The notes: a model not told the origin generated them from the sequence alone. Numbered from the stretch's first letter, positions 9,334 to 18,666 are shown. The stretch is DNA of 64,000 nucleotides from Alteromonas antoniana (GCF_019249295.1 NZ_JAESDH010000018.1:1-64000), one strand, 5' to 3'. Translations and numbers: made by a program.

Positions 9334-9359
9334 TACACCCACCGGCAACGGTGGGTGTA
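9334..9359 (+). terminator. Strong hairpin after nhaC
   Basis: Perfect 11-bp stem TACACCCACCG (9334-9344) / CGGTGGGTGTA (9349-9359) with loop GCAA. No T-run follows, so it may act with the second hairpin AGCCAGA/TCTGGCT (9362-9368/9376-9382) as a 3' end or stability element. Confidence 0.55.
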
Positions 9360-9382
9360 GTAGCCAGACCGCGTTTCTGGCT

Positions 9383-9970
9383 ATACCCTGAGAAGTGAGC
9401 CCCTTATTTAAAACGTAATGACCACGAGTTGCTTTTGAAACTCGCTCACCTCCACGTCCGACAATTGTGCCTCCCCCCATTGAGCAATTGCTTTTTTATA
9501 ACCCGAATGGCTATTACGGTTGTTGTTACCAGAGCTTGTTTATCTTTGTTCAGTGTTTATGCAGTGGGACACTGTCAACTGAGAGAGCGGGTTTTACAGA
9601 TTAAAGTCCTCTCTTCAGAATCACCACGATTCTATTATTGAGGTAACACCTGAGCGGGCAGTGCCAGTAAATTGGGATCTCATCAATTCGTAAAACGCAT
9701 CTAACAGAACGATCTGTCGAGCAGGTGTCTTTGTTACACGACATTTTTATCGATATCTATCGACATTATTTCTGTTGGAAACAGTAAGAAACCACAAAAT
9801 AATGATTTCAACACGAAATGATCCTTTTTTATTCAACTTTAGTCTTAATTGCTTAACTGATTCTTTTGGAAATCACATTAGAAAAATTAAACCTTTAAAA
9901 ACAAAAGGTTAAATTCAACCCAGAGTGCGAAATAGCACGTTTATTGCGCTAAATATGAGTATAAAAAAAC
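9383..9970. other. Gene-free AT-rich region
   Basis: Nearly 590 bp between nhaC and the promoter region of DUF3718 copy 2. I find no supported coding frame (one open stretch of 70 codons has no ribosome site and no protein-like composition) and no clear RNA structure. Confidence 0.6.
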
Positions 9971-9982
9971 ATACCTTAGTAT
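9971..9982. promoter_or_regulatory. ATAC-N4-GTAT site upstream of DUF3718 gene 2
   Basis: ATAC-CTTA-GTAT lies exactly 98 nt before the ATG at 10069. The identical 13-mer ATACCTTAGTATA lies exactly 98 nt before the ATG of copy 3. The sequences between site and start codon are otherwise not obviously alike, so the conservation points to a regulator site or promoter core. Confidence 0.6.
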
Positions 9983-10068
9983 ACGATGTATTATTTTTCA
10001 TCATATTCATTTGTACTTGAATAGATTGCGAACAAACAAACACAACCACTAACCGAAGGAAATTAACC

Positions 10069-10464
10069 ATGTTGAAAATAGTTAAAACTTCTATCGTAAT
10101 CGCAGCTTCTACTCTGGCTTTCTCTAATGCAGCGCACGCTAATATCAATGACGCACTGGCGAATATCTGTAATATCGTTCAGGCAGACGACAAAGGCGAA
10201 CTGCGTAAAAAAATGCGTCGCGTTCAATCAGACTATCGTTTGAAGCTACACGACTACTACACTGGTATCTCATGCAACGGAAACAGCCTTATCCGCTCTG
10301 CAATTGAAAACAATGCAGTAGAAGTCGGTACCTTGCTGGTTAAGAAAATGCCAAGCCGCGATTTGCAAGAGCCGGAAGCCGACGGCAAAACGCTTCAGGC
10401 GTGGATTGCAGAGCAAGGTCATCAGTCAAGTCCAATCGCAGTTGAACTAAAAGACCGCATTTAA
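10069..10464 (+). CDS. DUF3718 family exported protein, copy 2
   Basis: A 131-residue paralogue of the proteins at 6979 and 10683. It has a signal peptide (residues 1 to ~24, ending AHA), then NINDALANICNIVQADDKGE, DYRLKLHDYYTGISC, GNSLIRSA and EADGKTLQAW. Two conserved Cys residues are present. The ribosome site AAGGAAATTAACC precedes ATGTTGAAA. The start region AACCATGTTGAAA (10065-10077) is the perfect 13-nt reverse complement of part of its own 3' hairpin module (10498-10510). This would allow the 3' UTR to block translation in cis or in trans. The function of the protein is unknown; a periplasmic location is inferred from the signal peptide. Confidence 0.87.
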   Translation: MLKIVKTSIVIAASTLAFSNAAHANINDALANICNIVQADDKGELRKKMRRVQSDYRLKLHDYYTGISCNGNSLIRSAIENNAVEVGTLLVKKMPSRDLQEPEADGKTLQAWIAEQGHQSSPIAVELKDRI

Positions 10465-10480
10465 TTACAAAAACGCTATT

Positions 10481-10560
10481 CACACCATGTGAGACCATTT
10501 CAACATGGTTGCGGAGTCCGCCTCCGCACTCGTGGCCCCTCTCGGGGCCACACCCTTTTC
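10481..10560 (+). ncRNA. Three-hairpin 3' module with anti-start sequence (element A)
   Basis: It begins 17 nt after the stop of DUF3718 copy 2. Hairpin 1 is ACCAT (10494-10498) / ATGGT (10505-10509), with an alternative stem ACCATG (10484-10489) / CATGGT (10504-10509). Hairpin 2 is TGCGGAG (10510-10516) / CTCCGCA (10522-10528). Hairpin 3 is GTGGCCCC (10532-10539) / GGGGCCAC (10544-10551) followed by a T tail, and serves as the terminator. TTTCAACATGGTT at 10498-10510 is the reverse complement of the gene's own start region at 10065-10077. The same three-part layout recurs at 11108-11182 and 19071-19142. It is a candidate 3'-UTR-derived small RNA; expression is not shown by sequence. Confidence 0.55.
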
Positions 10561-10584
10561 CCCGCAACACCTGTATCAATACTA

Positions 10585-10596
10585 ATACCTTAGTAT
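10585..10596. promoter_or_regulatory. ATAC-N4-GTAT site upstream of DUF3718 gene 3
   Basis: ATAC-CTTA-GTAT, 98 nt before the ATG at 10683, the same sequence and spacing as the site at 9971. It lies just after the terminator of copy 2, so copy 3 very likely has its own promoter here. Confidence 0.6.
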
Positions 10597-10682
10597 AAAC
10601 CTGCTGATAGCCGGCAAATTAAACTTCGGGTCTAATCCGCACCGTTAAGTCATGAGGTATGACTTTGTCGAGGATTATTACC

Positions 10683-11078
10683 ATGTTGAAAATTGCGAAA
10701 ATCTCTTTACTGGCTGCGACTCTTGGTCTGGGCTACACCACGACAGCGTCAGCGGATGTGTCATCTGCGCTGGCTAATATCTGTACCATTGTTCAGGCTG
10801 ATGACAAAGGCGAGCTGCGCAAAAAAATGCGTGACGTAGAAAACGACTACCGCCTGAAACTGAAAGACTATTACACAGGTATCAGCTGTGACGGCAACAG
10901 CCTGATCCGCACTGCACTGCTGAATAACGCGGTTGAGTCGGGCACGATGCTAATCAAAAAAATGCCTAAAACTGATCTCAATACGCCAGAAGCGGACGGT
11001 AAAACACTTCAGGCATGGATTGATGAAAATGGAATGCAGGCAAATCCGATTGCACAGGCACTTTCAGAACGCATCTAA
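10683..11078 (+). CDS. DUF3718 family exported protein, copy 3
   Basis: A 131-residue paralogue of copies 1 and 2. It has a signal peptide (residues 1 to ~24, ending ASA), then SALANICTIVQADDKGELRK, DYRLKLKDYYTGISC, GNSLIRTA and EADGKTLQAW, with the same two Cys residues. I chose the ATG at 10683 over an in-frame ATG 24 nt upstream. GAGGA lies at the right distance from 10683, and the context TTACCATGTTGAAAA matches the two other copies. A stem AAGTCAT/ATGACTT covers the segment just upstream. Its start region TACCATGTTGAAA (10679-10691) is the exact reverse complement of 11124-11136 in its own 3' module. Copies 2 and 3 look like a tandem duplication. Confidence 0.87.
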   Translation: MLKIAKISLLAATLGLGYTTTASADVSSALANICTIVQADDKGELRKKMRDVENDYRLKLKDYYTGISCDGNSLIRTALLNNAVESGTMLIKKMPKTDLNTPEADGKTLQAWIDENGMQANPIAQALSERI

Positions 11079-11107
11079 TCTACTAAGTTAGCAGGGGCGA
11101 ATCGTCC

Positions 11108-11182
11108 CGACCATGCTGAACGCTTTCAACATGGTATGTGGGTAACACCACACCTCAGGCGCCTTCGGGCGCCTATTTTATT
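11108..11182 (+). ncRNA. Three-hairpin 3' module with anti-start sequence (element B)
   Basis: Hairpin 1 is the long imperfect stem ACCATGCTGAA (11110-11120) against TTCAACATGGT (ending 11135). Hairpin 2 is TGTGG (11137-11141) / CCACA (11148-11152). Hairpin 3 is AGGCGCC (11157-11163) / GGCGCCT (11168-11174) with loop TTCG and a T-rich tail, which is the terminator. TTTCAACATGGTA (11124-11136) matches, as reverse complement, the start of copy 3 including the extra base that differs from copy 2. The terminator stem overlaps the stop codon of the opposing hydrolase gene. Confidence 0.55.
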
Positions 11183-12033
11183 TCTTCTGAAATACGAACA
11201 GCTACCCATTCAGGATACTCCCGGTGAAGCCAGTGACTGGCATCATCATGATATTCCAGTGTGAGGTCTGGCACCCAGGCCGACAACGCTTCCGTGACCT
11301 GCAGGCAAAATGCGGTATCTTTCTTACCCCACAGCAACCTGGTGGGTTGCGAAATGCGGATATCAGGAATATGCAACGTGACGCTTTCATCCTTATCGGG
11401 GATCGCCTGCGGAAGCATGCGATAATACGCGAGCATGGCATTGATGCGTCCGGGTAATGACCACGACTGTTTCAGCTTTTCAATATACTCTTCATCCGGT
11501 GCACGTGAGCGCAACATATGGGTCAGCAGCGCGTAATCAGAGTCGATAAGCTTCTTTGCTGCGTCGGGCGCTGTCAGCGTATGTATGTAGGCACTTTTCT
11601 CACGCTGCTCCACATTATTTTGCAACTCGCGGGAGAATGCGCCGGGATGAGCGGCATTGAGGATCACTAATCGGTTAATCAGCTTTGGATTGAACGCAGC
11701 CAACGGCCAGGCAATCACGCCGCCCCAATCATGCCCTACCAGAGTAACCGGTCTGTCACCCGCTACCTTTTCAATAAATTGCGACATTCGTGCAACCAGA
11801 GCCGGAACCGCGTAATCACTGTCATTATCTAACGGCTCAGAGTTCGCATACCCTGGCAGATCGGGGGCAATAATGGTCGCCGTTTCCGGCAGCAGTGCGA
11901 TTACCTGCTCCCAGGCGAATCCGGCTTCCGGAAAGCCATGAAGCAGTACGCAAACAGGACCGCCGGGCTCAGAAGCCTGCCTAATCAGATACGACAATGG
12001 TTTGCCGTCAATCATGCATTCATTACGTTCCAT
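11173..12033 (-). CDS. Alpha/beta hydrolase, epoxide hydrolase-like
   Basis: A 286-residue alpha/beta-fold hydrolase. Visible motifs are the oxyanion-hole HGFPE (residues 32-36) and the nucleophile elbow GHDWGG with Asp102. An Asp nucleophile followed by Trp marks the epoxide hydrolase/haloalkane dehalogenase branch rather than a Ser esterase. The acid region is WGKKDTAF and the C-terminal catalytic His lies in DDASHWLHREYP. A cap domain fills residues ~130-210. The cytoplasmic enzyme probably opens an epoxide or cleaves a halogen-carbon bond; the substrate is unknown. The gene stands alone and converges on DUF3718 copy 3, sharing a terminator hairpin with it. Confidence 0.85.
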   Translation of the reverse strand: MERNECMIDGKPLSYLIRQASEPGGPVCVLLHGFPEAGFAWEQVIALLPETATIIAPDLPGYANSEPLDNDSDYAVPALVARMSQFIEKVAGDRPVTLVGHDWGGVIAWPLAAFNPKLINRLVILNAAHPGAFSRELQNNVEQREKSAYIHTLTAPDAAKKLIDSDYALLTHMLRSRAPDEEYIEKLKQSWSLPGRINAMLAYYRMLPQAIPDKDESVTLHIPDIRISQPTRLLWGKKDTAFCLQVTEALSAWVPDLTLEYHDDASHWLHREYPEWVAVRISEEIK

Positions 12034-12285
12034 GGCTTTCTCCTTTCGTTTTTATTTGTCACGATTCACGGACTAAATGCTGTCAATTCTGACTGTTTTC
12101 GACACAGGGTGGCTAAGCTCATCTACCTAAGCAGCATTGCCACCAGGACACTTCCACAGAGCTTGCCGCTACTTGAACGTTATGCAAAACACTCCGGGTA
12201 ACTTCCAGCGACGTTGTGCTATGCGCAACACAAGTTCTCATGCGTATACAGCTAAACCGAGGGTTTTATAGTACAAAATCGAGCA

Positions 12286-12314
12286 TAAAAAAAAGCCGGG
12301 AAAAGTCCCGGCTT
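12286..12314 (-). terminator. Rho-independent terminator of the fad operon
   Basis: On the minus strand, AAGCCGGGACTTTTCCCGGCTT followed by a run of eight T, 17 nt past the stop codon of the acyl-CoA dehydrogenase at 12332. Confidence 0.93.
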
Positions 12315-12331
12315 CATCTTTATATCAGTAA

Positions 12332-14131
12332 TTACTCAACCTGAAACATCGCTTCGGACATGTTCATCAGGTTATCTGAGCCTGACTGCATTGCCGAGAC
12401 CAGTGACCGCGTGCGGGTAAGCAAACGATCAAAGTAAAACTGCGCGGTGTAAAGCTTAGCCTGATAATAATCTGTCTCAGTGCTGCCTTCATCCAGTTTT
12501 TGCTGCGCTACTACGGCCATTTGCAACCAGAAGTAACCTACTGTGACATAGCCTGAATACATCAGATAGTCCACTGACGCTGCGCCCAGCTCATCAGGAT
12601 TTGTCGCCGCAGACTTGCCGATATCCTGAGTTATCTGTAGCCACTCGTCCAGATGCGAGGTCAGTGCATTGGTCCACACACTAAACTTCGTGTTTGAGCG
12701 TAAGCTGTCGCAATACTGACGTACTTCCTGGGCAAAGACATTAAGCAGCTCGCCTTTTGACCCCATGATCTTACGTGCCAGCAGGTCGATAGCCTGAATA
12801 CCGGTTGTGCCTTCATACATGGTACAAATACGGGTGTCGCGTGCCAATTGCTCCATTCCCCATTCGGAAATGTAACCGTGCCCGCCATATACCTGCATAC
12901 CATAACTGGTCGTTTCCTGCGCGGTTTCTGTCAAAAATGCTTTCACGATAGGTGTCAGCAGCGCGAGCTTCGCTTCAGCCAGCTGTTTGGCAGTATCATC
13001 GCTGCCATACAGAGTTTCATCGACAAGCTTCATGCAGTAACACGCCATCGCACGATTACCTTCGGCAAACGCCTTCTGCGTTAACAGCATACGTCTTACA
13101 TCCGGATGCACGATGATCGGATCCGCAGGCGCATCAGGATTTTTTCGTCCCGTCAGTGAGCGAAATTGCAGACGATCCTTCGCATAACGCAATGCGCCCT
13201 GGAACGCGGCTTCTGAAGCCGCAAGTCCTTCAAGACCGGTACCTATACGCGCCATATTCATAAAGGTAAACATGCACGCCAGTCCGCGGTTCTCTTCACC
13301 AATCAGATAGCCTTTCGCGCCATCAAAATTAATGACACAGGTGGCACTCGCCTTAATACCCATTTTATGTTCGATGCTACCGCAAGACACAGCGTTGCGA
13401 TCTTCAATCTCACCGTCTTCTGATACGTTAAACTTCGGAACAACAAACAATGAAATTCCTTTCGTGCCCTCAGGCGCGTCAGGTGTTCTGGCAATAACGA
13501 TATGAACAATGTTGTCTGACATATCGTGTTCGCCGGCAGAAATGAAAATTTTCGTTCCTGTCAGACGATAGCTGCCATCTTCCGCTGGCTCTGCGCGGCA
13601 TTTCAACATGCCCAGGTCAGAGCCACAGTGCGCTTCGGTCAGACACATGGTGCCCGTCCAGCTTCCTTCAATCAGTTTCGGCAAAAAGCGCTGCTTTTGC
13701 TCGTCACTGCCGTGTGCTTTCAGCGTTTTTATACACCCCTGACTTAAGCCCGGATACATCGCCCAGGAGTGGTTAGCGCCAGAGAACCATTCTGCCAGTG
13801 TTGTTCCCAGCGAATAAGGAAGCGCCTGACCACCAAACTCTTCAGGATGTGCCAGACCAGGCCAACCGCCTTCAACATACTGCTTGTAAGCCTCTTTAAA
13901 ACCAGACGGTGTGGTTACTACACCGTCATCAAACTTACAGCCTTCTTTGTCGCCGCTGGCGTTGATTGGGGCCAGGCTGTTTTCAGCAAACTTAGCCGCT
14001 TCTGAAAAAATCGCTGACACTAAATCTTCAGACACATCGTCAAAGCCGAGTTTGGCGTAATGAGACTGATAGTCGAAGAGTTCTTGAGTGACGAACATCG
14101 CGTCACGCACCGGAGCTTTATAATCTTGCAT
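12332..14131 (-). CDS. Acyl-CoA dehydrogenase with C-terminal extension
   Basis: A 599-residue FAD-dependent acyl-CoA dehydrogenase of the long form with an extra C-terminal helical domain. This branch includes the DmdC and AcdB-type proteins. Recognisable blocks are MCLTEAHCGSDLGMLKC (FAD/substrate contact), YRLTGTKIFISAGEHD, RDRLQFRSLTG-like KDRLQFRSLTG, YGGHGYISEWGMEQLARD and YEGTTGIQAIDLL. The Glu in YEGTTGIQ is the family catalytic base. It performs the first oxidation of beta-oxidation (acyl-CoA to enoyl-CoA) and passes electrons to ETF. It is the last gene of a three-gene operon: the thiolase stops 9 nt upstream and a strong terminator follows. Chain-length preference cannot be read from the sequence; 3-methylmercaptopropionyl-CoA is a possible alternative substrate. 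Confidence 0.9.
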   Translation of the reverse strand: MQDYKAPVRDAMFVTQELFDYQSHYAKLGFDDVSEDLVSAIFSEAAKFAENSLAPINASGDKEGCKFDDGVVTTPSGFKEAYKQYVEGGWPGLAHPEEFGGQALPYSLGTTLAEWFSGANHSWAMYPGLSQGCIKTLKAHGSDEQKQRFLPKLIEGSWTGTMCLTEAHCGSDLGMLKCRAEPAEDGSYRLTGTKIFISAGEHDMSDNIVHIVIARTPDAPEGTKGISLFVVPKFNVSEDGEIEDRNAVSCGSIEHKMGIKASATCVINFDGAKGYLIGEENRGLACMFTFMNMARIGTGLEGLAASEAAFQGALRYAKDRLQFRSLTGRKNPDAPADPIIVHPDVRRMLLTQKAFAEGNRAMACYCMKLVDETLYGSDDTAKQLAEAKLALLTPIVKAFLTETAQETTSYGMQVYGGHGYISEWGMEQLARDTRICTMYEGTTGIQAIDLLARKIMGSKGELLNVFAQEVRQYCDSLRSNTKFSVWTNALTSHLDEWLQITQDIGKSAATNPDELGAASVDYLMYSGYVTVGYFWLQMAVVAQQKLDEGSTETDYYQAKLYTAQFYFDRLLTRTRSLVSAMQSGSDNLMNMSEAMFQVE

Positions 14132-14140
14132 AGTGAATAC

Positions 14141-15322
14141 CTATAGGACTTCAAACAGACCGGCCGCGCCCATACCGCCGCCGATACACATGGTGCAGAC
14201 AACAAACTTTGCACCACGACGTTTACCTTCAATCAGTGCATGTCCAACCATTCTCGCCCCACTCATTCCGTAGGGGTGACCGATGGAAATAGCACCACCA
14301 TTTACATTCATTAATTCGTTAGGAATACCGAGCTTATCGCGGCAGTAAAGTACCTGCACAGCAAAAGCTTCGTTAAGTTCCCACAACCCGATATCTTCCA
14401 TTTTCAGGCCGTGCTGCTTCAGTAATTTTGGGATCGCAAAAACAGGACCGATCCCCATCTCATCAGGCTCACAGCCAGCAACCGCGATACCGCGATATAA
14501 TCCCAGTGGCGTCGCGTTAGAGCCTGCTGCGGTATGGTCGTCCATAATCACGCAAGCACTCGCGCCATCAGACAACTGACTGGCGTTACCGGCAGTAATA
14601 CACCCGCCCTCTATCACAGGGTTCAGTGAGTTGAGTCCTTCCAGAGTCGTTTCCGGACGATTACCTTCATCTTTCGATAACGTCACTTCCTGCTCGCTGG
14701 TTTCACCGGTTTCTTTATTCACTATCACCTTATTGGTGGTGATAGGCACAATTTCATCGTCAAACAAGCCGGCTTCCTGCGCCGCAGCGGTACGCATCTG
14801 GCTTTGATAGCCATATTCGTCCTGTACATCGCGGCTGATGTTATAACGCTTTGCTACCACTTCGGCGGTTTGCAGCATTGGCATATAGACATCTTTGTGT
14901 TTGGCAATTAATGCCGGATCGGCAGCACGGAACGTGTTCATGTTTTTATTCTGCACCAGCGAAATAGAATCCAGGCCGCCCGCTACCATGACATCCGCTT
15001 CTCCACAGCGCACGTGCTTCGCGGCTGTTGCAATTGCATACATACCGGAACTGCACTGGCGGTCCAGGGTCATACCACCTACGGACACCGGCAGATCGCC
15101 AGCCAGCGCAGCCAGTCGACCAATATTCATTCCGCCACTGCCCTGCGTTAGCGCGCAGCCCATGATGACGTCATCAACTTTTGCAGGATCGACTCCCGCT
15201 CGGGCCACTGCGTTACGAATGGCATGTCCGCCTAGCGACGGTGCAGGCAGGTTGTTAAGCGCGCCTTTATAAGCACGCCCAATTGGAGATCTTGCTGTAC
15301 TAACAATAATTGCATCACGCAT
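14141..15322 (-). CDS. Acetyl-CoA acyltransferase (thiolase)
   Basis: A 393-residue thiolase II family enzyme that cleaves 3-ketoacyl-CoA to acetyl-CoA and a shortened acyl-CoA. The nucleophilic Cys90 is in [10 protein letters not shown]. The second active-site block [17 protein letters not shown] and the third, [13 protein letters not shown] with the acid/base Cys, are intact. The length is normal. It begins 5 nt after the stop of the multifunctional hydratase/dehydrogenase gene and ends 9 nt before the acyl-CoA dehydrogenase. The three genes therefore encode a full beta-oxidation cycle in one transcript. Because several thiolase types share these motifs, I leave the symbol blank. Confidence 0.93.
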   Translation of the reverse strand: MRDAIIVSTARSPIGRAYKGALNNLPAPSLGGHAIRNAVARAGVDPAKVDDVIMGCALTQGSGGMNIGRLAALAGDLPVSVGGMTLDRQCSSGMYAIATAAKHVRCGEADVMVAGGLDSISLVQNKNMNTFRAADPALIAKHKDVYMPMLQTAEVVAKRYNISRDVQDEYGYQSQMRTAAAQEAGLFDDEIVPITTNKVIVNKETGETSEQEVTLSKDEGNRPETTLEGLNSLNPVIEGGCITAGNASQLSDGASACVIMDDHTAAGSNATPLGLYRGIAVAGCEPDEMGIGPVFAIPKLLKQHGLKMEDIGLWELNEAFAVQVLYCRDKLGIPNELMNVNGGAISIGHPYGMSGARMVGHALIEGKRRGAKFVVCTMCIGGGMGAAGLFEVL

Positions 15323-15327
15323 CAGGC

Positions 15328-17454
15328 TTATCCTTTTTTCTGTAGGTCGGCAAACTTGCCGTCTTTGTCGGCCAATTCAGTTACAAGCTCGCTGGGCTGT
15401 AGCCAGGTTTTTCCGTATTCGCCCAGTTTGTCACGGTATTCACAGAGTTTGTCGTGCAGCGTTTTTACGCCCAGTTCGTCGGCAAACTTCATAGGGCCAC
15501 CGCGGTATACCGGGAAGCCGTAGCCGTACACGTAAATCACATCGATATCACTTGGCTTGGCGGCTATGCCTTCCTCAAGAATACGCGAGCCTTCATTAAT
15601 CAGCGTATACATGCAGCGCACCAGAATTTCTTCATCTGAAATGTCATCGCGCTGCGTGACGCCCAGACGCTGTGCCTCTTCTGCGGCAATTTTCAGTACT
15701 TCCGGATCAGGAACCGGTTTGCGGCTGCCCTCTTCGTAAAGATAAACACCTTTGCCACATTTCAGGCCAACGCGGCCCTGCTCTACCAGACGGTTGGCAA
15801 CCGCACCATAGGTAGGATCGTGCGCTATATGTTCTGCGCGCGACTGGCGCACATAGTAGCCGATGTCGAGCCCCGCCATGTCACCCATAGTGAACGGCCC
15901 CATTGGCATACCGAAATCCGTCATCACTTTATCAACCTGCTCAGGTGACGCGCCTTCCAGCAGCAGCCGGTTAGCCTCACGGCCGTAAGGTTCGATCATA
16001 CGGTTACCCACAAAGCCGAAACATACGCCAACCAGCACAGCAACTTTGCGGATACGCTTGGCCATTTTCATGCAGGATTTAATGACATCCGGAGCGGTAT
16101 CATCGGTTTTCACCACTTCCAGCAACTTCATCACATTGGCAGGCGAGAAGAAGTGCAGGCCGATGACGTCACTGGGTCGTGACGTTGCTGTGGCAATCTC
16201 ATTGATATCAAGCGTGGAGGTGTTCGACGCCAGGATCGCCCCCGGTTTACAGACTTCGTCCAATGCCTGAAAAACGGTTTTCTTCACTTCCATTTTTTCA
16301 AACACGGCCTCAATAACCAGATCAGCATCAGCCAGATCAGAATAAGACGTAGTGCCGGTTAGCAGCGCCATACGATCTTCCACATCCTGCGCACTCAGCT
16401 TGCCTTTTTTCGCCGAGTTCTCGTAGTTGCGTCGAATAAGCGCCAGCCCTTTTTCCAGTGCTTCTGCTTTCAGCTCGAGCATAGTGACAGGAATGCCGGC
16501 GTTGGCGAAATTCATGGCGATACCGCCGCCCATGGTGCCTGCACCAATCACCGCTACCTTGTTGATGTCGCGCTCAGGCGTAGATTTATCAAAATCTGTT
16601 ACGTGTCCCGCAGCGCGCTCAGCGAAGAAAAAGTGCTGCTGTGCCCGCGCCTGAGGGGTGTTCATGCATTGCATAAACAATTCGCGTTCTGTTTGCAGAC
16701 CTTGTTCGAAAGGCTGAGTGTAAGCGGCATATACACAGTCGATACACTTTTCAGGAGCAAAGAACCCTTTTGCTGTTTTGGCTACCTGTGCACGGGTTTG
16801 TTCAAATACCGTTTTTGTTTGGTCATCCAGCTCAATCTGAATGTCACTGGTACGTTTGATGCCATTTTCAGGCGTCAGCGACAACAGGTAGTCAGCGACG
16901 TCAGCCGGCAATGTCTCTGGTGAATCTGAAATAACATCAAACACGCCCTTAAGCGACGTGACCGGTTGTGGCTTACCGCTGACGATCATACCCAGCGCCG
17001 TAGCGGCATCGGTAAGTCGTGGCAGGCGCTGCGTGCCGCCAGCACCAGGCAGAATACCGAGATTAACTTCAGGCAGGCCAACTTTATTGCCTTTTACCGT
17101 AATCCGGTGATGACAGGATAGTGCCACTTCAAGGCCACCGCCAAAGGCAGGTCCTGGAAGCACGGCAACTACAGGTTTGCTTGCCTGTTCGATGGTATCG
17201 AGAACTTCAGGTAATGCTGGTGCAAGGTTACCCCCTTTAAATTCACTGATATCCGCACCGCCTGAGAAAAGCGGCAGCGCAGAAGTGATAACAATAGCTT
17301 TTACGCTGTCATCACTTAATGCCTGTTGCACACCATCCTGAAGCCCGACTCTTACAGCCTGAGACAGCGCATTGACCGGACCGCTTTTCATCGTAATAGT
17401 GGCGACATTGTCGCTAACCTGATAATCCACTACGGCGTTATCTGAACCTGTCAT
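15328..17454 (-). CDS. Bifunctional enoyl-CoA hydratase / 3-hydroxyacyl-CoA dehydrogenase
   Basis: A 708-residue FadB/FadJ-like multifunctional enzyme. The N-terminal crotonase domain (residues ~10-195) has the oxyanion-hole [10 protein letters not shown] and both catalytic glutamates, in [14 protein letters not shown] and [20 protein letters not shown]. The dehydrogenase part starts at ~295 with the NAD-binding [14 protein letters not shown], followed by [17 protein letters not shown] and the active-site [15 protein letters not shown]. Two C-terminal 3HCDH domains follow, the second containing [15 protein letters not shown]. The length is close to FadJ. It is the first gene of the operon with thiolase and acyl-CoA dehydrogenase; the promoter must lie in 17455-17853, shared with the divergent SDR gene. 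Confidence 0.93.
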   Translation of the reverse strand: MTGSDNAVVDYQVSDNVATITMKSGPVNALSQAVRVGLQDGVQQALSDDSVKAIVITSALPLFSGGADISEFKGGNLAPALPEVLDTIEQASKPVVAVLPGPAFGGGLEVALSCHHRITVKGNKVGLPEVNLGILPGAGGTQRLPRLTDAATALGMIVSGKPQPVTSLKGVFDVISDSPETLPADVADYLLSLTPENGIKRTSDIQIELDDQTKTVFEQTRAQVAKTAKGFFAPEKCIDCVYAAYTQPFEQGLQTERELFMQCMNTPQARAQQHFFFAERAAGHVTDFDKSTPERDINKVAVIGAGTMGGGIAMNFANAGIPVTMLELKAEALEKGLALIRRNYENSAKKGKLSAQDVEDRMALLTGTTSYSDLADADLVIEAVFEKMEVKKTVFQALDEVCKPGAILASNTSTLDINEIATATSRPSDVIGLHFFSPANVMKLLEVVKTDDTAPDVIKSCMKMAKRIRKVAVLVGVCFGFVGNRMIEPYGREANRLLLEGASPEQVDKVMTDFGMPMGPFTMGDMAGLDIGYYVRQSRAEHIAHDPTYGAVANRLVEQGRVGLKCGKGVYLYEEGSRKPVPDPEVLKIAAEEAQRLGVTQRDDISDEEILVRCMYTLINEGSRILEEGIAAKPSDIDVIYVYGYGFPVYRGGPMKFADELGVKTLHDKLCEYRDKLGEYGKTWLQPSELVTELADKDGKFADLQKKG

Positions 17455-17853
17455 ATCTTTATCCTTTCATTGCGATATGACCGGATGTTAGGTCAGCCTC
17501 TTCAATCATCCAAGTTTATTGGTCTTATAGTAAGTTATCAGAATTTTGAATACTTAGGGCTATGACGCAACCTGGCTAAGATCACAGCACTATCCATATA
17601 ACACGGATGCTACAGGCAAATTGACAGAATTGTGCGGTTCTGTTTTGTTATTTCTAAAGACAATTTGTTTACAAAATAATTACAATCCACTGCGACCAAT
17701 ACCAAGAACTGGCAGCAGTACATGTTTTCACCAAAATCCGTAGCTGGATGCCAGTGCATAAACGTAGGAATTTTACACGCATCCCTGCGCGTTGATTACA
17801 ACCATCAACTGGGTGAGCTTGCTGAGCCCAAAGACAACAATAAGGAATATAAT
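17455..17853. other. Divergent promoter region, fad operon / SDR
   Basis: A 399-bp gap between divergent genes. An open frame runs upstream of the SDR start from 17722, but it has no ribosome site or SDR-like sequence, so I treat it as non-coding. No clear FadR or PsrA operator is seen. Confidence 0.55.
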
Positions 17854-18618
17854 ATGGATCCGCTTCTCGACTTTACCGGCAAGACAGCGCTCATAACGGG
17901 CGCTGCCAGCGGCTTTGGCAAGTTATTAAGTGAAGGCCTCGCGACCCGCGGCTGTAGGCTTGTGCTCAGTGACATCGACGCTTCCGGACTACAAGCCACT
18001 GCCGAAGCATTGCAACAAGTTACAGACGTTCGTACTCTCGCAGGCGATGTGAGTGATGAAGACCACAATGCGGCACTGGTCAATCTGGCTACGGACAGTT
18101 TCGGACATCTGGATATTGCCGTGAATAATGCTGGCATTGCCCATACCCCCGGTCCACTGCATGAAATGACGGAAGCGATTATTGATCGTCAGATGGCGGT
18201 GAACCTTAAAGGTGTGATGTTCGGCATGAAATACCAACTGAAGGCTATGCTGGCTAAAGGTGAGGGTCACATACTCAATGTGAGTTCACTGGCAGGTCTG
18301 GGGGGCGCACCAAAGGGCGGCGCGTACGCAGCCGCGAAGCATGCTGTAGCCGGCGTTACGCGCACAGGAGCCATTGAATATGGCAGGCGCAATATCAGAG
18401 TCAACGCCATTTGTCCGTTCTACAGCCCCACTAACATTCTGAATGTGGATGGATACAATACGCAGGAAGCACGCACGCAACTGGCAGCGGGCTGCCCAAT
18501 GAAACGCCTGGGTGAACCCCAGGAAATTGTTAATACCATGCTACTTATCCTGTCACCGCTAAACAGTTACATGAACGGGCAAACGATTGCTGTGGATGGC
18601 GGCGTTACCGCATGGTGA
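17854..18618 (+). CDS. Short-chain dehydrogenase/reductase
   Basis: A 254-residue classical SDR oxidoreductase. The cofactor motif TGAASGFG (TGxxxGxG) lies near residue 14. Next come NNAG, the catalytic Ser in NVSSLAGLGGAPKGG, the YAAAK pair (Tyr and Lys) and the C-terminal GQTIAVDGG. An Asp after the second strand (LSDIDASG) suggests preference for NAD(H). I chose the ATG at 17854 because a ribosome site (TAAGGAATATA) precedes it and the Rossmann fold begins immediately. The frame is open for 44 more codons upstream without family resemblance. It is divergent from the beta-oxidation operon, so a role in 3-hydroxyacyl or alcohol oxidation is plausible but unproven. Confidence 0.9.
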   Translation: MDPLLDFTGKTALITGAASGFGKLLSEGLATRGCRLVLSDIDASGLQATAEALQQVTDVRTLAGDVSDEDHNAALVNLATDSFGHLDIAVNNAGIAHTPGPLHEMTEAIIDRQMAVNLKGVMFGMKYQLKAMLAKGEGHILNVSSLAGLGGAPKGGAYAAAKHAVAGVTRTGAIEYGRRNIRVNAICPFYSPTNILNVDGYNTQEARTQLAAGCPMKRLGEPQEIVNTMLLILSPLNSYMNGQTIAVDGGVTAW

Positions 18619-18666
18619 CATCCCTTTGTTTTTAAAGGAAAAAGACAAATTAAGGTATTTTTTATC

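Noticed and set aside
9429..9641. Open frame of 70 codons after nhaC
   Set aside because: No ribosome site, no signal or domain, and composition unlike the neighbours.
17722..17853. N-terminal extension of the SDR protein
   Set aside because: The extension has no SDR similarity or ribosome site, whereas ATG 17854 has both in place.
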